Assembly: GCA_946480015.1 (NCBI GenBank)
Contig: CAMLIL010000009.1
Span: forward strand, 1 to 64,000
Length of the DNA: 64,000 nt
Reading direction: 5' to 3'
Origin: an uncultured Oxalobacteraceae bacterium
Lineage (GTDB): Bacteria > Pseudomonadota > Gammaproteobacteria > Burkholderiales > Burkholderiaceae
Shown piece by piece: positions 59,612 through 64,000 of the stretch. The position numbers and the translations under genes were made by a program. The notes under the pieces were generated by a model. That model saw only the letters and a list, made by a program, of their open reading frames with translations, did not search any database and was not told the DNA's origin. Position 1 is the stretch's first letter. Each line of letters opens with the position of its first letter.

Positions 59612-59638
59612 GCCGGTCCCCGCGTGCGCGAGGACGGC
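59612..59638. repeat. Palindromic intergenic repeat, copy 4
   Basis: GCCGGTCCCCGCGTGCGCGA followed by GGACGGC, the reverse-complement orientation of the copies at 32854 and 40332, again between convergent genes. Confidence 0.7.
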
Positions 59639-59639
59639 C

Positions 59640-60419
59640 TCAGATCGCGGTCAGCCCGCCATCCACCGCCAGCTGGTGCCCGGTGACGAACGACGACTGC
59701 TCGGAGCACAGCCACAGTGCCGCGTTGGCGATCTCGGAGGGTTCGCCGAAGCGGCCGATCGGGTGCACCTTGCGCAGCTTGTCTTCGCGCTGCGGTTCGC
59801 GTTTCAAGGCCCGCGCCATGGTCGGCGTATTGATCACCCCGGGGCACACGCTATTGATCCGGATGCCGTCGGCAGCGTACTCCACCGCCGCGGTCTTGGT
59901 CAGTCCCACCACCGCATGCTTGGTGGCCGCGTAGATCGGCTGGGTCGGCGCGCCCACCAGGCCGGCCACCGATGCCGTGTTGACGATCGATCCGCCGCCC
60001 TGCTTGAGCATCTGGCGGATCTCGTACTTCATGCACAGCCACGCGCCCTTGAGGTTGACGTTGACGATACGGTCGAACTCATCTTCATCGGCGTCGCCCA
60101 GCGGGCCGCTTTCTTCCTCGATCCCGGCATTGTTGAACGCGCAATCGAGCCGGCCGTACATCGCGACCGTCTTGTCGATCAGCGCCTCGACTTCGTTGGC
60201 CCGCGTCACGTTGGTGGGCACAAACAGCGCTTTGCCACCCTGCTCCACGATCATCGCCGCCGTCGCGTGACCGCCGTCGACCGACGTGTCGGCCACCACC
60301 ACCGTGGCTCCGGCCCGACCGAAGGCAAGGGCAGCGGCCCGTCCGATGCCGCCCGCCGCGCCAGTGACGAGCACTACCTTACCTGCAAACGACGTGTCCT
60401 TCTGCGTAACTTTAAGCAT
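59640..60419 (-). CDS. Glucose-dehydrogenase-like SDR oxidoreductase
   Basis: 259 residues, classical SDR: cofactor motif VTGAAGGIGRAAA, NNAG (CAFNNAGIEE), catalytic serine NTASVAG, YxxxK (IYAATKHAV) and C-terminal VDGGLTAI. The aspartate in VVADTS after beta-2 suggests NAD preference. Substrate unknown. Its leader repeats ATGCTTAAA twice (over the start codon and about 30 bases upstream), which may be a regulatory site. The IS1595 element sits 131 bases upstream. Confidence 0.9.
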   Translation of the reverse strand: MLKVTQKDTSFAGKVVLVTGAAGGIGRAAALAFGRAGATVVVADTSVDGGHATAAMIVEQGGKALFVPTNVTRANEVEALIDKTVAMYGRLDCAFNNAGIEEESGPLGDADEDEFDRIVNVNLKGAWLCMKYEIRQMLKQGGGSIVNTASVAGLVGAPTQPIYAATKHAVVGLTKTAAVEYAADGIRINSVCPGVINTPTMARALKREPQREDKLRKVHPIGRFGEPSEIANAALWLCSEQSSFVTGHQLAVDGGLTAI

Positions 60420-60550
60420 TTCCTGGCGCCTTCTGTGTTAGTTTTAAGCATTTTTTGCTGCTCTTAAGCAACATCATAACGCAGTTCTAATTACCTGTCA
60501 GCAAGTGTTGTCTTGCAGAAACATGTGCTTACACTTGTCCGGGCAAAAAA

Positions 60551-61611
60551 GGCGCTGTACCCGTTAGGTAGGGGATTTTGAACAAAACTAAACAGCTGGG
60601 GTCCAAGGGGTATTTCCCCACCAGATCCGGCCATGCAACGGCGTTCATTTGCGAAATATCTCGAGCAGCTGGACAAGCTGTCGCGCCAGCAGATCACTAC
60701 CGTGCTGCGCGGCGCGCAGGGCATCGTGCGCCGCGGGCAAGTGGTGCTCATCATCGAGTCCGCGCGCGCACCACGGCTGGCTTGCCCGCGTTGCGCCGGC
60801 ACGGCCCTGCACCGCCATGGCCACGCCAACGATTTGCAGCGCTTTCGCTGCACAGCGTGCGGGCGCACGTTCAATTCGCTGACCGGCACGCCGCTTGCCC
60901 GGCTGCGGCACAAGGCCAAATGGCTGGATTTTTGCGACACCATGCTCGACCCCGGCGCCACCGTGCGCAAGGCCGCCGAGCGGACCGGCGTGCACCGCAA
61001 CACCAGTTTCCGCTGGCGCCACCGCATGCTCACGCTGACCAAACGCGACCGGCAAGTGCCCTTGCGCGGCATCGTCGAAGCCGACGAGATGTACGTGCTG
61101 GAGTCGCAAAAGGGGGCGCGCAAGCTGACCCGGCCTGCGCGCCGGCGCGGCGGGGTGGCCGGCAAGCGCGGCATTTCAGGCGAACAGGTTTGCGTGCTGG
61201 TGGCGCGCGACCGCACCGGCCGCACCCATGACGCCGTCACCGGCAAGGGGCCGGTCAGCGCGGCCCAGCTGAAGCGGCATCTGGCGCCCGTGCTGGAACG
61301 CGATGTGCTGCTGGTGACGGACGGGCACGCGGCCTATCGCGCCTTCGCCCGCGCCAGCGGCATCACGCACGCGGCGGTCAAGCTGCGCCAGGGCGAGCGG
61401 GTGCGCGGCGCCGTCCATGTGCAAAACGTCAACAGCTACCACAGCCGCCTGCGCGGCTGGCTGCATCACTTCCGCGGCGTGGCCACGCGCTACCTGGACA
61501 ATTACTGCGGCTGGCGCTGGGCCATCGACAGGCAACGCCTCGCCACCCCGCAGGCGTTCCTGCGCAGCGCTGCCGGCGTCGGAGTCATCCACAGCTAACA
61601 GGGACAGCGCC
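60551..61611 (+). mobile_element. IS1595-family insertion sequence
   Basis: 1061 bases bounded by imperfect terminal inverted repeats: GGCGCTGTACCCGTTAGGTA at the left end and the reverse complement of GGCGCTGTCCCTGTTAGCTG at the right end (16 of 20 matching). It contains a single transposase gene. Both flanks are A-rich, so an 8-base target duplication cannot be read with certainty. It sits next to the A tract that forms the T run of the CBS-gene terminator on the other strand. Confidence 0.88.
60633..61598 (+). CDS. IS1595-family transposase
   Basis: 321 residues. N-terminal zinc ribbon (CPRC ... CTAC) for end binding, then the ISXO2-like DDE domain: aspartate in GIVEADEMYVLE, second aspartate in LLVTDGHAAYRAF, and NVNSYHSRLRGWLHHFRGV...YLDNYCGWRW at the third acidic/Asn position. 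The frame is complete with no stop or shift, so the element may be active. The ATG at 60633 lacks a strong ribosome site, as is common for transposases. Confidence 0.92.
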   Translation: MQRRSFAKYLEQLDKLSRQQITTVLRGAQGIVRRGQVVLIIESARAPRLACPRCAGTALHRHGHANDLQRFRCTACGRTFNSLTGTPLARLRHKAKWLDFCDTMLDPGATVRKAAERTGVHRNTSFRWRHRMLTLTKRDRQVPLRGIVEADEMYVLESQKGARKLTRPARRRGGVAGKRGISGEQVCVLVARDRTGRTHDAVTGKGPVSAAQLKRHLAPVLERDVLLVTDGHAAYRAFARASGITHAAVKLRQGERVRGAVHVQNVNSYHSRLRGWLHHFRGVATRYLDNYCGWRWAIDRQRLATPQAFLRSAAGVGVIHS

Positions 61612-61650
61612 AAAAAAAAAGACAGGCCGGCGGTGTTCGCCGTGCCTGTC
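61612..61650 (-). terminator. Terminator of the CBS-domain gene
   Basis: On the minus strand GACAGGC...GCCTGTC with internal CGGCGAACACCGCCG pairs, then T9. The T9 abuts the right end of the IS element exactly. Confidence 0.82.
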
Positions 61651-61695
61651 ATGAGGAGACGGGAGTGATGATACCCAGCTTCGCTTAAGCCACGC

Positions 61696-62145
61696 TTAGT
61701 GGCGCACGCGTTTTTCCTGGGAGCGCTGGTACGAGGAGATGCGCGACAGTTCGCCCATTTCTTCGGCCAGGAACTCGAGCAGGTCGTCAACGCTGACGAT
61801 GCCGGTCAGCGCGCCGCCGGTGTTGACCACCGGGACGCGGCGGATGCCGCGAACGCGCATGCGCTCGATGGTACCGACCACGTCGTCGGTTTCGGCCGTC
61901 ACCAGCAGGTCGTCGCTCATGATGTCGCCTACCAGCAGGCTGGATGGATCGAGCCCGAGGGCGATGACCGAGACCACGATGTCGCGGTCGGTGATGATGC
62001 CTACCGGAATGCGCTCGCCATCGGGCTGGTCGACCACCACCAGATCGCCGACATGGTGGGTGCGCATCATCAGGGCAGCGTCCTGAACCGTTTCGTCTCG
62101 CGTGCAGGAAATGGTCTGCACGGTGCAGATTTCGCCGATTCGCAT
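61696..62145 (-). CDS. CBS-domain pair protein
   Basis: 149 residues made of two CBS motifs: residues 8-65 (DAALMMRTHHVGDLVVVD, GIITDRDIV) and 75-133 (VVGTIERMRVRGIRRVPVVN, GIVSVDDLL). Such stand-alone pairs bind adenine nucleotides and act as energy or redox sensors. AGGAGG sits ideally before the ATG, predicting high translation. Partner unknown. Confidence 0.9.
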   Translation of the reverse strand: MRIGEICTVQTISCTRDETVQDAALMMRTHHVGDLVVVDQPDGERIPVGIITDRDIVVSVIALGLDPSSLLVGDIMSDDLLVTAETDDVVGTIERMRVRGIRRVPVVNTGGALTGIVSVDDLLEFLAEEMGELSRISSYQRSQEKRVRH

Positions 62146-62231
62146 GATGTCCTCCTGAAATGCTCTGCGCCCGCACCAGCGCGAACGCGTTATGACGCTA
62201 TCGTGGGCTCAGAACAGGAGTTTGATCTCGC

Positions 62232-62744
62232 TCAAAGTGGCGCTACCGGCGAGTCGATGGTCAGTTGCAGAAAGGCCAGATCGAGCCATCGCCCGAACTT
62301 TGTTCCAACTTCCTTGAGAAGTCCAGCCTGCTCGAATCCAAGGTCTTTGTGCAACTGGATCGAGGCAACATTTCCTGCTTCGATCCCCGCGACCATCACA
62401 TGCTTGCCCAAAAAGCGGGCCCGCCCGATCAGCGCGATCATCAGTGCTTTTCCGGCTCCCGCTCTACGGCAATCCTTGTCGACGTACACGGAGTGCTCCA
62501 CCGTATGCCGGTAGCCGTCGAAGGCGCGCCAATCACCGAAGGAGGCATAGCCGAGCACCCTCTGACCGTCGTCGACGGCGACAAGGACTGGATAGCCCGC
62601 GCGTTGCCTTTCTGTCAGCCATGCAGCGCGGTTGGCCGCATCCACGATATTGTCATTCCAGATCGCCGTCGTGTTGAGCACGGCATCGTTATAAATTGCC
62701 ACGATGCTGGCAATATCGCCCGTATTGGCATCTCGTATTTGCAT
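62232..62744 (-). CDS. PAT-like GNAT N-acetyltransferase
   Basis: 170 residues. Acetyl-CoA site CRRAGAGKALM (family Q/RxxGxG/A) and the phosphinothricin/methionine-sulfoximine acetyltransferase landmarks IYNDAVLNTTAIW, GYASFGDWRAFDGYRHTVEHSVYV and GFEQAGLLKEVGTKFGRWLDL. It likely acetylates a glutamate-analogue toxin such as methionine sulfoximine. Start ATG 62744; a longer frame upstream is not coding. Confidence 0.88.
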   Translation of the reverse strand: MQIRDANTGDIASIVAIYNDAVLNTTAIWNDNIVDAANRAAWLTERQRAGYPVLVAVDDGQRVLGYASFGDWRAFDGYRHTVEHSVYVDKDCRRAGAGKALMIALIGRARFLGKHVMVAGIEAGNVASIQLHKDLGFEQAGLLKEVGTKFGRWLDLAFLQLTIDSPVAPL

Positions 62745-62838
62745 ATTGCCCCCGATGAGTTGTCCACCCGCGGCCTGCGTGCTCAAGAATGAGCGTTCGC
62801 ATCCTTGCATCGGCGCATTGCCAATGAGAACGACGATC

Positions 62839-63183
62839 CTAAGGCTTGGCTTCGCCCGGCAGTGGCAGGAAGCAGGCGTCAACGACCTGCAGATCATTGT
62901 CTTTGGCGAAATCGACCACGAAGTGGTAGGCCAGCGGTTCCAGATTTTTGAGGTCGCCGTTGACGACCACGGCCTTGACGCCATTGAGGACGGTGGGACG
63001 CACGTAGGGAGAGTAAGCCAGGTGGGCGTTGCGCCCGCCCGAACCTTCCGGACGGAAGCACGACATGGCGCCGCACAGGCGTTCAGCCCAGTCGCTGGGG
63101 CGGAACTGCCTGCCATTGCTGGTCAGGCCAAGAATGAAAAACTCCTCGGAGATTTCTTTCTTGCTGTCGGTAGACTCGGCCAT
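62839..63183 (-). CDS. DUF3579 family protein
   Basis: 114 residues. FRPSDWAERLCGAMSCF, YSPYVRP and LEPLAYHFVVDFAKDNDLQVVDAC match the DUF3579 family, which is widespread in betaproteobacteria and has no known function. Single gene. Confidence 0.88.
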   Translation of the reverse strand: MAESTDSKKEISEEFFILGLTSNGRQFRPSDWAERLCGAMSCFRPEGSGGRNAHLAYSPYVRPTVLNGVKAVVVNGDLKNLEPLAYHFVVDFAKDNDLQVVDACFLPLPGEAKP

Positions 63184-63361
63184 AGACGGGCGTTTGAACC
63201 AATAAGTGCTGAGAATTCCCGCCGCTGCCGGCGGGCCAAAAAGCGCAGTGCTGCGTATCTTCGGTATTATATCTTATAGAAGAGTTCAATTGCAGCTTTG
63301 CGAGCCATTTCGCAAATTCTGTAGCTCTACGACAATTTTGCACCGGCATGGTGCAAGATCG

Positions 63362-64000
63362 TCAGCCCAGCCATACCGCGCTCGACAGCAGCAGCAGGAG
63401 CATCATCCATAATAGCAAAGCGCGCCAGACCAGGCCGACGGTGCTTTGTAGCGCGCGCGCGTTGGGCTCCTCGCCCGGCATGATTTCCGCCTCGCTGTCG
63501 GTGAAGTCGACCGTGGCCGCGTCCGGCGGCAGCACCTTGGGGGCGTTCTCGTTGGGCGTGCCCAGGCGCACGCCCATGGCGCCACCGCCGGCCGCCAGGA
63601 TGATGCCGCGCGCTTCGTCCGACCAGCGGTGGGCGAAGTTGCGCCACGCGTAAATGGCGTCCTCGAAATTGCCCACCACGGCAAAGGCGATCGCGGTCAG
63701 GCGCACCGGTACCCAGTCGATCCAGTAAAAGGCTTTGGCGGCGAACTGGCCGAAGGCTTCGTTGCGCATGTGCTCCGGTTCGTTCCAGGCGCGCGCCAGG
63801 TATTCCGAGACGCGGTACATGACGGAGCCGGCGGGGCCGAGCGGCATCAGGAACCAGAAGAACACGCCGAACACGTTGCGGTGGGTGGTCACCAGCGATT
63901 TTTCCACGGCGATGCGGGCCACTTCGGAAGTTTCCATGCCGACCGTGTCGATCCGGGCCCATTCGGCCAGCAGCTGGCGCGCGCTGGCATCGTCGCCGGC
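63362..64000 (-). CDS. CobD/CbiB-family membrane protein, 5' end outside window
   Basis: At least 213 residues visible; the frame is open to the window edge (GDDASARQLLAEWARIDTVGM...). VEKSLVTTHRNVFGVFFWFLMPLGPAGSVMYR and FYWIDWVPVRLTAIAFAVVGNFEDA match the core of the CbiB/CobD-like family, whose classical members attach aminopropanol to cobyric acid. The C-terminus ends in a membrane helix (LLLWMMLLLLLSSAVWLG). No cobalamin genes are adjacent, so the role in this branch is uncertain. Confidence 0.85.
   Translation of the reverse strand, partial: AGDDASARQLLAEWARIDTVGMETSEVARIAVEKSLVTTHRNVFGVFFWFLMPLGPAGSVMYRVSEYLARAWNEPEHMRNEAFGQFAAKAFYWIDWVPVRLTAIAFAVVGNFEDAIYAWRNFAHRWSDEARGIILAAGGGAMGVRLGTPNENAPKVLPPDAATVDFTDSEAEIMPGEEPNARALQSTVGLVWRALLLWMMLLLLLSSAVWLG

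Noticed and set aside
60543..61619. 8-base target-site duplication of the IS element
   Set aside because: Flanks GCAAAAAA and AAAAAAAA agree only as A-rich sequence; the duplication cannot be asserted.

Overview
The window reads as a chromosomal stretch of a high-GC betaproteobacterium, most likely Oxalobacteraceae (Massilia/Duganella/Telluria type). This is inferred from gene content (gyrA-serC-pheA, ompA-ubiG-HAD phosphatase, a DUF3579 protein, GspAB, FimV-like and FliT proteins), a one-piece tmRNA and dense GC-rich coding; no 16S gene is present to prove it. Genes are tightly packed on both strands with many ATGA overlaps. There is one complete insertion sequence, no CRISPR array and no tRNA gene.

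Layout. 1-7.4 kb: core genes pheA (cut by the window edge), serC, gyrA, an OmpA-domain protein, ubiG and a HAD phosphatase that may be MupP rather than Gph. 7.4-10.5 kb: ssrA (tmRNA) followed by broken copies of its own 3' end and a lower-GC island holding an orphan Hcp, a MepA-like peptidoglycan endopeptidase, a small secreted protein (candidate effector/immunity pair) and a VapBC-like toxin-antitoxin pair. 10.6-18.8 kb: a TAT-exported Gfo/Idh oxidoreductase, then a translationally coupled signalling operon (degenerate GGDEF-EAL-REC, small protein, HDOD, REC-HD-GYP-like, REC) facing a PAS histidine kinase. 18.8-26.7 kb: DUF488, PfpI, CbpA, dihaem cytochrome c, beta/gamma-crystallin, MATE pump and dipeptidyl peptidase IV.

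26.7-32.9 kb: a six-gene lipid cluster whose four main members match E. coli YnbB, YnbC, YnbA and YnbD in family and domain order, here joined by a patatin-like protein and a short-chain dehydrogenase. No product is known to me for this pathway; it is the strongest candidate in the window for a poorly described system. 32.9-44.6 kb: two CsbD proteins, a methyltransferase, M13 and M1 metallopeptidases, HDOD, FliT-like, FimV-like, FumC, cupin, a barrel-like protein and an S4 RNA-binding protein.

44.7-51.9 kb: a bufferin-type copper RiPP locus in which the DUF692 (BufB) and DUF2063 (BufC) partners are fused into one 535-residue protein next to a DUF2282 precursor; then a YjfB-like protein, MobB, GspA/GspB and a LysR regulator. 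52-58.1 kb: a GIN-domain repeat protein and an N-acetylglucosamine salvage operon (kinase, NagA, SIS-type deaminase, GH3 hexosaminidase). 58.2-64 kb: a TPR protein, an SDR, an IS1595-family element inserted against the terminator of a CBS-domain gene, a PAT-like acetyltransferase, DUF3579, and a CobD/CbiB-like protein running off the right edge. A small palindromic repeat family is scattered through intergenic gaps.
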